From contig DASYHQ010000005.1 of assembly GCA_035998445.1 (NCBI GenBank), positions 1-64,000 on the forward strand: 64,000 bases of DNA. The letters run 5' to 3'. Positions 17,806 to 26,168 of this stretch are shown here, piece by piece. Source of the DNA: Tepidisphaeraceae bacterium (GTDB lineage: Bacteria > Planctomycetota > Phycisphaerae > Tepidisphaerales > Tepidisphaeraceae). The position numbers and the translations under genes were made by a program. Each line of letters opens with the position of its first letter. The first letter of the stretch is position 1. The notes beneath the pieces are model-generated. The model did no database searches and was not told the DNA's origin. It saw only the letters and a list, made by a program, of their open reading frames with translations.

Positions 17806-17817
17806 CGCCCCCCTTAC

Positions 17818-18048
17818 TTAGTTGAACCGGGCCAGCACGATGCCGGTTCCTGTTTCGTCGTCTTCTGATTCGGCCTGCTCTTCACGGGCGATCTCGTTTT
17901 GCAACCATGCGATGGTTTCACGTACTTCGCTCAGGCTCGCACGGGTCAGGCTGCGACCGCCGGGCATCGTGTACGCCTGCCCCGTCGAGATGGTCAGCAG
18001 GGCCGATTTGTAAACTGCTAAAAGTTCTGCGTACGTTGGTTCTGCCAT
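17818..18048 (-). CDS. gpW-like head-tail joining protein
   Basis: This encodes 76 aa from ATG 18048, preceded by GGTGGGGG. The layout matches lambda gpW: helix (YAELLAVYKSALLTI), a short beta hairpin with Gly-Arg (TMPGGRSLTRA), and a second helix (LSEVRETIAWLQNEI), then an acidic tail. gpW-type proteins sit between portal and tail. A GGCTATTTATAC sequence (18061-18072, minus) ends 12 bases before the start. Its place between terminase and portal genes agrees. Confidence 0.8.
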   Translation of the reverse strand: MAEPTYAELLAVYKSALLTISTGQAYTMPGGRSLTRASLSEVRETIAWLQNEIAREEQAESEDDETGTGIVLARFN

Positions 18049-18092
18049 GATCCCCCACCGGTATAAATAGCCTCGTTGCCCCCGCTGTCCAA

Positions 18093-19970
18093 TCAGCCCA
18101 TCCAACGATTCGAGGTCTGTAACCATTTGCTCGGTCGCATCCTCATCGAGTTGGGTTTGTGTTGTGGCTCAGCGGCCTGCTGTCGCATGAGTTGTACGTG
18201 CTGCCGCTGTGCCTCAAGCTCTGGCTCGCTCGGCAGGACCGATGCCCCAACCACGTCAGCGGCGGCACACTGGTAAACCTCAACGTCAAGGTAGTGATTG
18301 GCGGCGCTGCTCGATACGAGTTCCCAACTCATTGCCCCGGTTCGACGGTCGATGACTTTGTGCTCTGCCGCCAGATGCTTGAGGTAGATATCGCCAACCG
18401 CTGCGTTGATGCCCCACTTTCCCTCATGCCTGAGCGATAGCAACCGATCCTTGAAATAGTCGGTATCGAGGATGGCGAGCGTTATGCCAAGCTCTTTGGC
18501 GACGATGCCCCACGAGATAGTTTGCTTTGGTTTGGTGCTGGCACCTTTGACCGGCCTGATACGGGTGTCGGTGCCGCAAAAGTTGTATATCTCGTCGGTG
18601 CGATAGCCTGAGTCGATGAGCATCAGGACGGGCATCAGATAGTCGTCCCACCCGTCGAGTTTGTACGGGCGATTGAGACATTGCTCCCGTAGCTCGTCGA
18701 GGTCGTGCGTTATGCCGTGATGGATCAACTGCGATCTGTAGCCGTTACCCCACGCTCGTACGCCGTAGTAAAACCCCTTGCCGTCGCCGTGTACGTCAGC
18801 GGTTGCCGTGAGCACCGCTGCCCACTTCGGCACGACGAGCGGTGCCGGTGCCGTCTCGATGTCGGCACTGAGGTCAGACACCTTTACAGTGGTGGCAAGG
18901 TGTTCGAATACTTCTGCAAGCCACTGATTACGAAACTCCATCATCATGCCGACATCGCCGATTGACCGGATGAACTGTGCGGCCATTGCCGAGAACGAAA
19001 CCCAAGGGCTGTACAACGCCGATATCTGAAACCCAACCCGCTTGGCCTTTGGACGCAGGCCGGTGACGGTGCCGTCGATGTCGATGCTCTGCCCCTCGCT
19101 GAGCCACACGCCACGCAGGAGCATCGCCGGTTTGTGTTGATCGGTGATGGCCTGCTCGCAATGCACACACTCGTAGTAGCTGCATTGCGTGGCCTCGATG
19201 TGGTCGGCACGTTTGATCTTGTCGTCGTCGTCGTGATTGAACTTGACCTGTTGAAAGTCGAGGGCCTGATACTCGTGGCAATGAGTACAAGGGACGTGAT
19301 ACCGGCGGCGGTCCCCGCAATCCTGATACGCCTTGTAAATCGCACCCTCACGGGTCGTGGGCGTCGAGCCGATGACGATTCGCTTGCGGTGCAGGTAAGT
19401 TCTGGCTCTGGCTCTGGCCAAGCTGATCGGGTCAGCGTCTCGACCCGAAAAGGCAGGGTACTTATCAACCTCGTCTAAAAAGATGTACCGACAGGCTCGA
19501 CGGGCAAGGCTCTGAGGGCTGCCTGCCCAACCGAGATAGAGCGGCATCGAATCGAACCGCAGGGCCTCTTTGGTGATGTCCCACTTTTCGCCCGTCAGAT
19601 GTGCTTTGATTGAGGGCGTGAACTCGATGAGTGGCTTGAGGTTTTCCTCGACAACCTTGCGAGCTTCATCTTGCGACGGCATCACGAGCAGGGCAGGTGC
19701 TGGCTCTTGATCGATGGCCCAACCGATGAGCGATTGCAGGGCAGTGGTAAAGCCAAGCTGAGCCGCTTTGAGAATGACGATCTCCTCAACATCCTCAGTG
19801 ACGGCATCGATGATGCCAGCGATGTACGGCGTGCGAGACGAACGGTAGCGGCCCGGCTCTGCCGCCACGCTCGATGGCAGGTAGCGATTCGCATCTGCCC
19901 ATTGAGTGGGCGTGAGCCGTTCGGGCGGTGCCCATGCAGCACGTTCTTTTTCGGTGAATACTCTCCCCAC
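18093..19970 (-). CDS. Terminase large subunit, GpA family
   Basis: This encodes 625 aa. The ATPase domain has LKAAQLGFTTALQSL as a deviant Walker A and CRYIFLDEVDKYP as Walker B. A zinc-finger-like pair (CTHCH about residue 215 and CVHCE about 255) interrupts the two lobes, as is usual in GpA terminases. The nuclease part begins near TADVHGDGKG with an expected metal-binding Asp. The protein packages DNA into the prohead and cuts the concatemer. It follows the small terminase and a small unknown gene. Confidence 0.92.
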   Translation of the reverse strand: MGRVFTEKERAAWAPPERLTPTQWADANRYLPSSVAAEPGRYRSSRTPYIAGIIDAVTEDVEEIVILKAAQLGFTTALQSLIGWAIDQEPAPALLVMPSQDEARKVVEENLKPLIEFTPSIKAHLTGEKWDITKEALRFDSMPLYLGWAGSPQSLARRACRYIFLDEVDKYPAFSGRDADPISLARARARTYLHRKRIVIGSTPTTREGAIYKAYQDCGDRRRYHVPCTHCHEYQALDFQQVKFNHDDDDKIKRADHIEATQCSYYECVHCEQAITDQHKPAMLLRGVWLSEGQSIDIDGTVTGLRPKAKRVGFQISALYSPWVSFSAMAAQFIRSIGDVGMMMEFRNQWLAEVFEHLATTVKVSDLSADIETAPAPLVVPKWAAVLTATADVHGDGKGFYYGVRAWGNGYRSQLIHHGITHDLDELREQCLNRPYKLDGWDDYLMPVLMLIDSGYRTDEIYNFCGTDTRIRPVKGASTKPKQTISWGIVAKELGITLAILDTDYFKDRLLSLRHEGKWGINAAVGDIYLKHLAAEHKVIDRRTGAMSWELVSSSAANHYLDVEVYQCAAADVVGASVLPSEPELEAQRQHVQLMRQQAAEPQHKPNSMRMRPSKWLQTSNRWMG

Positions 19971-19980
19971 TCACCCCCAA

Positions 19981-20232
19981 TCACTGCCAGACGTTTTCAA
20001 CCGAAAGCACCTGCGCCCCATCGGCCAGCACCATCGACACGGGAGCCGATGCAATCGTGACGGTGTACCACTTGAACGACGCACCGATTGCGGCCAGCTT
20101 GGTGTTTTCGTCCTCGCACCAACCTATGATTTCCTCCATGAGCACAACGTCGAGCCAGTAGTTTCGGGTTGGCGTTGCCGGCATCGGCTTGTCGTCGTTG
20201 ATGTGTTCCACGTAGTCGAGCCAGTCAATCAT
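19981..20232 (-). CDS. Small phage protein between the terminase genes, unknown
   Basis: This encodes 83 aa with one central helix (YWLDVVLMEEIIGWCEDENTK) and a C-terminal beta segment. It starts two bases after the small-terminase stop codon and ends ten bases before the large-terminase start, so it belongs to the packaging operon. In lambdoid phages this slot may hold small packaging accessory genes. No family was recognised. Confidence 0.55.
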   Translation of the reverse strand: MIDWLDYVEHINDDKPMPATPTRNYWLDVVLMEEIIGWCEDENTKLAAIGASFKWYTVTIASAPVSMVLADGAQVLSVENVWQ

Positions 20233-20234
20233 AG

Positions 20235-20711
20235 TTATGCCTTACTAAGTCCCTGTAGTACGTCCCTGATCTGTGCGTCGAGCAACTTCTCAATTGCCGG
20301 TGCGTCGAGGCCGACGAGGCTTGGCGCCAGCGATGCTGAGATGCCGAGCAGTCGATTTTTGACCGTCACGAACTTTTGCACGTTGTCGGCCTCGACCGCT
20401 GCGGCCTCGACGAGCACGCCCTTATCTCGTGCAACCATGATCTCGTATCGCTCTGCGAGGGCGTTCTCTTTCCTGATGCGTGCCGCTTCCAACGTAGGGC
20501 TGATGAGTTCCTTCGGCCTGCCCCGTTCACCGGTGAGGCCCTGTGACTTCATCCATGCGACGACTTCCCCCTCGTCGAACTGCCGAGCCTTGCCCTTGCC
20601 GCTCTTGTCGTGCGGGCAACCCTTGGCCACCCATCGCTTGACGGTTGACTCGTCAATGTCGAGCAGGTCGCAAAGCTCAGCGGTCGTTAGCGTTCTCGTC
20701 GTCGTCCCCAT
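20235..20711 (-). CDS. Terminase small subunit, Nu1-like
   Basis: This encodes 158 aa. Residues about 8-60 form a MerR/Nu1-like winged helix (LTTAELCDLLDIDESTVKRW, then FDEGEVVAWMKSQG), which in Nu1 binds cosB. A helical Glu/Lys-rich middle follows (ARIRKENALAERYEI), then a C-terminal helix for the large subunit. It overlaps the upstream 76-aa gene by 35 bases. It recognises the packaging site together with GpA. Confidence 0.82.
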   Translation of the reverse strand: MGTTTRTLTTAELCDLLDIDESTVKRWVAKGCPHDKSGKGKARQFDEGEVVAWMKSQGLTGERGRPKELISPTLEAARIRKENALAERYEIMVARDKGVLVEAAAVEADNVQKFVTVKNRLLGISASLAPSLVGLDAPAIEKLLDAQIRDVLQGLSKA

Positions 20712-20907
20712 CGTTCCCCCTCGGCTTTAGCAACCAACAGTGCAGGCCGTCGATGCTCAGGCCGTCCCGCTCGACCTCGTAATCGTCCAACGCTCCCTCG
20801 ACGAGCAGCCGCTCGATGAGCGGCACCAGTTCGGCGGTCACTCGCAAGTTGGGTTTAATAACGCCCCCTCTGTGGCTCGCTGCTGCGTTTGATTTACTCG
20901 ACGACAC
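20677..20907 (-). CDS. Small phage protein upstream of terminase, unknown
   Basis: This encodes 76 aa from a GTG at 20907; no ATG alternative exists upstream in frame. The start codon lies inside a small hairpin (ACTCG, TGTCGT loop, CGAGT), which might limit translation. The middle has two helices (LRVTAELVPLIERLLVEGAL) and the end is very acidic (GNDGDDDENANDR). It leads the packaging operon. No family was recognised. Confidence 0.5.
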   Translation of the reverse strand: MSSSKSNAAASHRGGVIKPNLRVTAELVPLIERLLVEGALDDYEVERDGLSIDGLHCWLLKPRGNDGDDDENANDR

Positions 20908-21054
20908 GAGTGCCGCCCCTGTTGCTCGTCGTCGCCCTGGTGCGTCCTAGCGGCCCGTAGCGGGTCATTTAAGTTGGCGGCGCTGGTATCGCTTGATAAT
21001 TGATCTCGCCAACTTCAATGATCCCACCCCCGGTCAAAGGATTGTTATGCCCCC
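20908..21054. other. Noncoding gap before the terminase operon, candidate packaging site
   Basis: This 147-bp gap holds a 9-bp inverted repeat (20971-20979 with 21007-21015) around an AT-rich centre, and a GC hairpin (CCCG, TAG, CGGG, about 20954-20964). A block at 20921-20964 resembles 30528-30577, including an identical GTCGTCGCCCTG. Lying next to the small terminase, it is the usual place for cos or pac. No cohesive-end site can be proven from sequence. Confidence 0.3.
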
Positions 21055-21303
21055 CTACCCTGCCAAAGTGACCGATTTTGCCTGTTTTTCAGGCATTTCG
21101 ACGTGTCGCCAGTTCCCAAGCCAACCCTCAAGGAACGTGTTCACCGCCTCTGCGTTCGGCGCAATGGCAAGTGCAGGACCGGGAATCGTCATCACCTTGA
21201 TAGCGTTGAGGATCGCCCTGCGTTCCTCGTCGGTGAGTTCGTTCCTGTGGCGCATGTACTCTGATGCCATGACGCACAAAGGTTCTGGATTGATCTGATT
21301 CAT
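21055..21303 (-). CDS. Small phage protein, unknown
   Basis: This encodes 82 aa with a helical charged N-terminal half (HRNELTDEERRAILNAIKVM) and a Trp-rich C-terminus (FLEGWLGNWRHVEMPEKQ). It shares one base with the methyltransferase stop region, so the two are likely co-translated. No family was recognised. Confidence 0.55.
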   Translation of the reverse strand: MNQINPEPLCVMASEYMRHRNELTDEERRAILNAIKVMTIPGPALAIAPNAEAVNTFLEGWLGNWRHVEMPEKQAKSVTLAG

Positions 21304-22187
21304 TATGCTGCCCTCGCTTTCGTCCCCTTAAGCTCCTGTGCAATCGGTGCGAGCAGGTGAGCGATGACGGGAATGGTGAACCCATTACCGAGCATCCTGT
21401 AACGCTGCGACTCGCTTGCCGCTGCGGTGTAGTCGTCGGGTACACCTTGCAACCGCTCGACCTCGTGAGGCGTAAACCGTCGAACGATGGGCATCAGGTA
21501 ATGCCTACGGTCGATGAGCATTGACGACGGGTCGCCCCTGCATGCGGTCGTAAGGGCACCGGCCTTATCGTGGTCGGTGTCGTTATGCCAGCCTTGGTCC
21601 CACCGGGTGCGGCCATCCTTAAATTTATAATCCATCATTCGATAACGTGGATAAGTTCGAAAATGCTCAGGGTCGAGGATGTCGGCCAGTCTGATACCAT
21701 GATCCTCTGGCTGAGTGACTTGCCAGTTGCACCAGTAGTACCGACGACGACGCTGAGCCGTCATGAGTGCGGAGTTGATGAGTACCGGCTCGACGCCTAG
21801 CTCTGCGCTGATCGCATCACGGTTCACCTTGCTCATCGAGGCGACGTTTTCCATCATCCAAAAGCGAGGCTTGACCTCACGTAGGATTCGCAACGCCTCG
21901 TAGAAGAGTGAGGAGTGCTGCCCCTTTAGTCCCTCTTTCTTCCTGTTGAGGCTCGACAGGTCAGTGCATGGTGAACCGAACACCATGAGGTCAATCGGCA
22001 CTGGCATCTCAGCGACCTTGCAGACATCACCGATCTGTTCGATGTCGGCAAAGTTGGCTGCTGATACAGCCATTGCGTGACGGTCGATTTCGCTGCTGAA
22101 ATAGTTTGTGGGCGTGATGCCGAGCTTGTGAAGAGCTAGGCGAGTCCCCCCGAGGCCGTCAAAAAGGCTCAAGACATTACACGACAT
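21303..22187 (-). CDS. DNA (cytosine-5) methyltransferase
   Basis: This encodes 294 aa. Motif I is LFDGLGGTRLAL, the catalytic Pro-Cys is in FGSPCTDLSS, motif VI is MMENVASM, and the C-terminal motif is RMLGNGFTIPVIAHLL. These give AdoMet binding and cytosine C5 methylation. No restriction partner is adjacent, so it is an orphan enzyme that probably protects phage DNA or alters expression. The start overlaps the stop of the small basic gene upstream by 11 bases. Confidence 0.9.
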   Translation of the reverse strand: MSCNVLSLFDGLGGTRLALHKLGITPTNYFSSEIDRHAMAVSAANFADIEQIGDVCKVAEMPVPIDLMVFGSPCTDLSSLNRKKEGLKGQHSSLFYEALRILREVKPRFWMMENVASMSKVNRDAISAELGVEPVLINSALMTAQRRRRYYWCNWQVTQPEDHGIRLADILDPEHFRTYPRYRMMDYKFKDGRTRWDQGWHNDTDHDKAGALTTACRGDPSSMLIDRRHYLMPIVRRFTPHEVERLQGVPDDYTAAASESQRYRMLGNGFTIPVIAHLLAPIAQELKGTKARAA

Positions 22188-22353
22188 CCACCCCCTTAGC
22201 TCGACGGGCCTTTGCCCGTGCTGCGACCGCTTGCAACTGTGCTCTCGTTACGAGCTTCACAACTGACCTCATTTCTTTCGGTGCCAGCACTTGCCGCTCT
22301 AATACCGACAACTCGAATATCTCTCGTTTCGTCGTTTTGACTCTTTCGCTCAT
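22177..22353 (-). CDS. Small basic phage protein, possible DNA-binding
   Basis: This encodes 58 aa, starting at ATG 22353 after a near-perfect AATAGGAGGTCT ribosome site and ending at TAA 22177-22179 inside the methyltransferase start. The protein is strongly basic (ERVKTTKREIF, then TRAQLQAVAARAKARRAKG), largely helical, and has no cysteine. Overlap with the methyltransferase implies coupled translation. It could bind nucleic acid or assist the methyltransferase; no family was recognised. Confidence 0.65.
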   Translation of the reverse strand: MSERVKTTKREIFELSVLERQVLAPKEMRSVVKLVTRAQLQAVAARAKARRAKGVDVV

Positions 22354-22394
22354 AGACCTCCTATTGTCTTAACCGAGTATCTATGCAGCAGATT
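22354..22394 (-). promoter_or_regulatory. Repeat of a putative phage promoter or operator
   Basis: Minus strand AATCTGCTGCATAGATACTC (22375-22394) matches 18 of 20 bases at 26939-26958. In both places the sequence is followed 15-18 bases later by a strong ribosome site and a gene start. Here the left part overlaps the stop codon of the beta-helix gene. It may be a promoter for the 58-aa protein and methyltransferase. Confidence 0.45.
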
Positions 22395-24012
22395 TTGAAA
22401 TCAGTTTGCTATTTTTCTCGATGCCCATCTCTTGGCACTTTTTCAGATTCCATCGGCCCGTGGCGTACCCGCCAAAAAACCAACAGAGTCCCCTGCTGTC
22501 TGGTGAGAATTGGTTGCCATCGCTGACGATGCCAAGGTCAGACGGTTTGACCGGATGGCCAAAGATGCTCCCATCAGTGTGGAAAGGACCATCCAAGATC
22601 GTGCAACCGATGATGTCGCCCCCACCAAACATCGTGTGGACCTTCTCACCCGTACGATGATCGTCATACGATCTCTCTTTAGGCTTGCCCTCCCATGACA
22701 TCTGACGTAGCTCCATCGCAAACCCTTTGGGGTCGATGTCCTGAGCCAGCTTGTTGAACTTGTGGCCTTTCACGCTCCAACGTGTGAAGTTCCACGTCTT
22801 GCCCCCGTCAACGCTCCACTTACCCGACTCCCAGATGCCGATGTGCCCTGAGCCTCCCTCAATGGTCAGCCCACCCTTGGCAAGCTCATAGGCGTAGTAG
22901 TCGATGTCACAGTCAACGAGATGAACGCCCTCGTTGCCGATGTCATCCCACATGTCTAGGCCGTTGTTTCCAGACGCCTTGTGCCTGACCATCCTTCGCC
23001 TGAGCGTACGGGCGAATTTGTTGACCTCGTACCCCTTGGACTTGCCAAACTTCCCGCCACCGTAATCCTTATACGAGCCACCCTTGGCTGCTCTGGCAGC
23101 ATTCAGGACGTGCCCGTAGTTGTTCCTGTGATTTTCGCAGTCCTCAAAGTAGTTGTCTTCGCAACGAGCGGCCTGAAAACCATCCAGCCCATTATCGTTC
23201 GCCTTCACCCTGTAGAACTTTGTGTCATTGATCTCGTTGCCGATGGCACATCCACCGCCGACGTTGAACTCGCTAGTGATGTCCTTAAGGATGCAGCCAG
23301 AGCCAGCCCTGATGGCTGACTCGTCAGGGTGATAACCGCTGAAATACTTGGTGACGGTGAGGTTGGATACCTCTGCGTTTCTGCTTTTGCTTAGGTCCAG
23401 ACCAAAGGGGAGCTTCTCATGACCATCAAGCACGACACCGGCCTCTGACTCGCCAACGAGCTTGATCGTCTTAGTGATGGTGACGGCCTCGTAGTACCAG
23501 CCTCTGTAGACAAAAATGCTCTGGCCATCCTTGGACAGGTCTACGGCCTTCTGAATGGTTTGGAGCGGCTTATCGTGCGTCCCTGCGTCGTTGTCGCTGC
23601 CCAGAATGCTGACGTAGAAGTCGTAGACAGGAGCAGGAGCGGGTTTAGGTGGCGGCGGGGTCGATGTTGATACCTTGACCCACTTCCCAGCCTCTTGGCG
23701 CCACCACATCCCGTGTGCGGTTTGGTAGATCGTGCCCGCAAGATCGATGATCGCATCGACCTCATTGGTTACAGGATCGACTACGCCGTCACGAGCGATC
23801 TGCCCATTTACCAGCGTCCACACGGTGCCGTTGCCGTCCTTCACTGCCGCTGCTGGTGGCGAGGCGGTGCCGAATTCGGCAGTCGGTAGGAGGCGAGCCT
23901 TTAGGGCCTCAATCTCGGCCTGTAAGGTCGCCTTTGCGGCCTCTAGTGCGGTCGCTGTAGACGACAGTGCGTCAACCCCTGCGTAAATCTGCTGAGTAGT
24001 CTCTGCAATCAA
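22381..24012 (-). CDS. Right-handed beta-helix (DUF1565/pectate-lyase-like) protein
   Basis: This encodes 543 aa. A helical N-terminus (1-43) is followed by a domain with Trp repeats (VWTLVNGQIARDG, IYQTAHGMWWRQE), a Pro-rich linker (PPPPKPAPAP), and from about residue 130 a DUF1565 start (DFYVSILGSDNDAGT). Parallel beta-helix rungs then run to about 480. The fold is that of tailspike depolymerases and alginate or pectate lyases. Placement away from the tail genes, beside a membrane protein, leaves open a virion enzyme or a lysogen surface protein. No catalytic residues can be assigned with confidence. Confidence 0.75.
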   Translation of the reverse strand: MIAETTQQIYAGVDALSSTATALEAAKATLQAEIEALKARLLPTAEFGTASPPAAAVKDGNGTVWTLVNGQIARDGVVDPVTNEVDAIIDLAGTIYQTAHGMWWRQEAGKWVKVSTSTPPPPKPAPAPVYDFYVSILGSDNDAGTHDKPLQTIQKAVDLSKDGQSIFVYRGWYYEAVTITKTIKLVGESEAGVVLDGHEKLPFGLDLSKSRNAEVSNLTVTKYFSGYHPDESAIRAGSGCILKDITSEFNVGGGCAIGNEINDTKFYRVKANDNGLDGFQAARCEDNYFEDCENHRNNYGHVLNAARAAKGGSYKDYGGGKFGKSKGYEVNKFARTLRRRMVRHKASGNNGLDMWDDIGNEGVHLVDCDIDYYAYELAKGGLTIEGGSGHIGIWESGKWSVDGGKTWNFTRWSVKGHKFNKLAQDIDPKGFAMELRQMSWEGKPKERSYDDHRTGEKVHTMFGGGDIIGCTILDGPFHTDGSIFGHPVKPSDLGIVSDGNQFSPDSRGLCWFFGGYATGRWNLKKCQEMGIEKNSKLISKSAA

Positions 24013-24761
24013 CTTCCCCCTTTGATCTTTCTAAAAAACCAGTTGTCGGCGGCACTGGTGATGAGGCTGATGCCACCGCTGAGAATCCCGAAACCGACTG
24101 TTGAAATCGTCGCCAGTACAGCACCGACAGGCCCCGGCAAAGCAAGTGCGACCGCACGCAGGACTATCGAGATTGTCAAAAGCCACCAGAACCATCGCAT
24201 GATCCATTTGATGATGCCGTCGAGGTACTGCCCGACGACGACAAACCACCGGCCATTGAGCTTGTCGTGATCGGCCTTGAGTTCGTCGAACCGCCGCTGC
24301 GACTCGTGCAACGTGTTTGCGTGTGCAACACGTTCGGCCTGCAACGCTGCGGCTGCGGCCTTGAGGTCGTCCCCCTGGGCGAATAGTTCGGTCGTAGCGG
24401 TGTCGAGGTTGACGACGTACGGCCCAACGGTATGCGGTTTGGCGATTTCAATCTGATTGATGGCGTGCGTGCGTCGAACGTCGGCACGCACGATGCTTTC
24501 CCCGGTGATGTTGCTCGCTGGTACGAGCTTCCCCTCGTTGACGCATCCAGCGACGACGAGCGAACCGAGAAACATCATCCAACAGACTGGCCTGAGCCAA
24601 CGTCTCTGTTTTCTAACTTTTTCAATCGGCTCAGGCTCAGGTGTCTTTTCAACGATGGGTTTCCTACCCATGTAGGCGACGGTGCCGGGTGGGAATACAC
24701 CTGCCTCACCCTGCCCATCACCCCGATATTCAAACGTGAACGTGACTGGTTCGATTTCCAC
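24009..24761 (-). CDS. Membrane protein with coiled coil, possible lysis protein
   Basis: This encodes 250 aa. It has a Pro/Glu-rich N-terminus, a first hydrophobic segment with a lipobox-like CWMMFLGSLVVAGC (about 86-99), and a periplasmic-looking helix (DDLKAAAAALQAERVAHANT, then a second Glu/Arg-rich part). Two or three C-terminal hydrophobic segments follow (WFWWLLTISIVLRAVALALP, GAVLATISTVGFGILSGGI). Spanin-like or holin functions are possible because no other lysis gene was found nearby. It overlaps the beta-helix gene by four bases. No family was recognised. Confidence 0.6.
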   Translation of the reverse strand: MEIEPVTFTFEYRGDGQGEAGVFPPGTVAYMGRKPIVEKTPEPEPIEKVRKQRRWLRPVCWMMFLGSLVVAGCVNEGKLVPASNITGESIVRADVRRTHAINQIEIAKPHTVGPYVVNLDTATTELFAQGDDLKAAAAALQAERVAHANTLHESQRRFDELKADHDKLNGRWFVVVGQYLDGIIKWIMRWFWWLLTISIVLRAVALALPGPVGAVLATISTVGFGILSGGISLITSAADNWFFRKIKGGS

Positions 24762-24768
24762 CGTCCCC

Positions 24769-25197
24769 CTATACGAGCCGTCTGACGGCCTGCCTCAGTC
24801 GGTAATGCACTGTGCTCTTTGGCGTCCTGCTCCTGCTGCCGATCTGCCTGATGGTCAGGCCCTCGACGTAATGCATCTTCAGCAGTTGTCGCTCGTCGTC
24901 GGTCAGCCGTGGATCGTCGAGTAACGTCTCATTCGGCGGTGCATCCTCGACGGGAATCTCGATAACAAGCTCGACGTTGGCCTCGTGCCGCTGCTCTCGT
25001 CGCCAGCATCGCCACGCCGCTTGTGCCATGCATAGATACAAATAGCCACGGCTCGTCGCTTTGTCCCGATGCTTACGAGATAGGGCCTGCCATCCTGCCA
25101 GCAGCGCCGCCTGATGACAGTCGTCTCGGTATCGTCTATCAGGTTTGATCTTGTTAATAACGATGTCGGCGATCCTCATTAGCTCATCGGTTGTCAT
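24769..25197 (-). CDS. Sigma-70-like protein (second of two)
   Basis: This encodes 142 aa. The N-terminal part carries a sigma region 2-like helix set (YRDDCHQAALLAGWQALSRK, ATSRGYLYLCMAQAAWRCW). The C-terminal part is a region 4 helix-turn-helix (LTDDERQLLKMHYVEGLTIR, then STVHYRLRQAVRRL). The length suits an ECF-type or phage sigma. It overlaps the first sigma-like gene by 14 bases. Either one could direct late transcription, or the two could work together. Which promoter is served is unknown. Confidence 0.75.
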   Translation of the reverse strand: MTTDELMRIADIVINKIKPDRRYRDDCHQAALLAGWQALSRKHRDKATSRGYLYLCMAQAAWRCWRREQRHEANVELVIEIPVEDAPPNETLLDDPRLTDDERQLLKMHYVEGLTIRQIGSRSRTPKSTVHYRLRQAVRRLV

Positions 25198-25681
25198 CGA
25201 GCACCCCCAATCGTCGTCGCATCTTTGCGAGTGCCTTTTCGGCAGAAATCTGTACCGCTTGGTGTGATACGCCGAGCGTCTTAGCTATCGCTCGGTAGGT
25301 CAGCCCATGACGGTATCGAGCGTCGATGATGTACCGCTGACGGTCGTTGAGTACGGCTATCGCTTTGTTGAAGCTGTCGAAGTCTATGTCGGGCGGCGTT
25401 GGTGCCTCGTCGGTGCAGAGTTCGGCAGCAGCGGCAAGGTACTTTTTATATCGAGTTTGTTTGTCAGCCTCGTACATGAGCTTTCGCTCGATGAGGATGG
25501 ATGCGTAGACAGCAAAGCGAGTATCACCTGCCACGTACGTCTGTGCGGCTCGCCACAGGGCGATTAGAGCGACCTGTCGGCAGTCGTCGATGTCGAGGCC
25601 GTTGCGTCTAGACCACTTGTGAGCGATGTAGTAGGCGAGGTTCTGATTCTCGTCGAAGAGCTTCTGCTGTTCGTCATTCAC
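25184..25681 (-). CDS. Sigma-70-like protein (first of two)
   Basis: This encodes 165 aa. Region 2 is visible as FDENQNLAYYIAHKWSRRNG, DDCRQVALIALWRAAQTYV and FAVYASILIERKLMYEADK. Region 4 is LNDRQRYIIDARYRHGLTYR with AIAKTLGVSHQAVQ as a clean helix-turn-helix. This is a complete short sigma factor lacking region 1. It lies in an operon with a nuclease and the second sigma, upstream of methyltransferase and packaging genes, so a middle-to-late switch role is plausible. Confidence 0.82.
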   Translation of the reverse strand: MNDEQQKLFDENQNLAYYIAHKWSRRNGLDIDDCRQVALIALWRAAQTYVAGDTRFAVYASILIERKLMYEADKQTRYKKYLAAAAELCTDEAPTPPDIDFDSFNKAIAVLNDRQRYIIDARYRHGLTYRAIAKTLGVSHQAVQISAEKALAKMRRRLGVLDDNR

Positions 25682-26024
25682 CTTCCCCCAATCCCTGTAG
25701 CTCGACCACTGCCCATGACAGTCTGCTCAGGTCGTCGAGCTTCACCGTGATGAGCCATTCGCCGTGGTCACGTCGATGCATGACAACAGGTACGGCATCG
25801 CCCTTGGCATCACTGACGGCCTGCTCGACGGCGTTCTCAATGTTGAGCTTCTGCACCCGTTTGATTTCGAGATGTACCCCCGGCAGGCCGACGACATCGG
25901 CGTCACCGTTGCCGCCGCTGTACTGCTGGCCACGTCGGCAGTCGGTGCCGAAGAGTTCATTGAGCCGCTTGGCCGCTTCCAGTTCGCCCCGCTTCCCCTT
26001 GGTCCTGCTGTTTATCTTCCCCAC
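25674..26024 (-). CDS. PD-(D/E)XK endonuclease, resolvase-like
   Basis: This encodes 116 aa. The pattern GKRGELEAAKRLNEL, then GNGDADVVGLPGVHLEIKRV, gives the E...D...ExK residues of small PD-(D/E)XK enzymes annotated as phage Holliday junction resolvases. It would cut branched DNA before packaging. It overlaps the sigma gene by eight bases and is itself overlapped by the 67-aa gene upstream. Confidence 0.78.
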   Translation of the reverse strand: MGKINSRTKGKRGELEAAKRLNELFGTDCRRGQQYSGGNGDADVVGLPGVHLEIKRVQKLNIENAVEQAVSDAKGDAVPVVMHRRDHGEWLITVKLDDLSRLSWAVVELQGLGEGE

Positions 26025-26160
26025 TCTCCCCCTCGTTGAACGCCTCGATTAACTCATCATTGAGTTCGCCGTCGTCTGTCGCCGCTGCGATCAAAAACTC
26101 AGGCCCCCCGTTGACACGGCACAAAATAAGGCCGTCAACGATGCGATATACTGCCGCCAT
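25957..26160 (-). CDS. Small acidic phage protein, unknown
   Basis: This encodes 67 aa from ATG 26160 with AAGGGGGG six bases upstream. The first half is beta-like (VYRIVDGLILCRVNGGPEFL); the second is acidic then Gln/Gly-rich (DDGELNDELIEAFNEG, KQQDQGEAG). Its last 68 bases overlap the resolvase gene in another frame. The overlap and the strong ribosome site support real expression. No family was recognised. Confidence 0.5.
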   Translation of the reverse strand: MAAVYRIVDGLILCRVNGGPEFLIAAATDDGELNDELIEAFNEGESGEDKQQDQGEAGRTGSGQAAQ

Positions 26161-26168
26161 CGCCCCCC

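Noticed and set aside
9635-18072. TATAAATA on the plus strand at two places, matching the T4 late promoter
   Set aside because: Plus-strand transcription from these sites would be antisense to the late genes, and no T4-type late factors are present. The minus-strand reading is more sensible.
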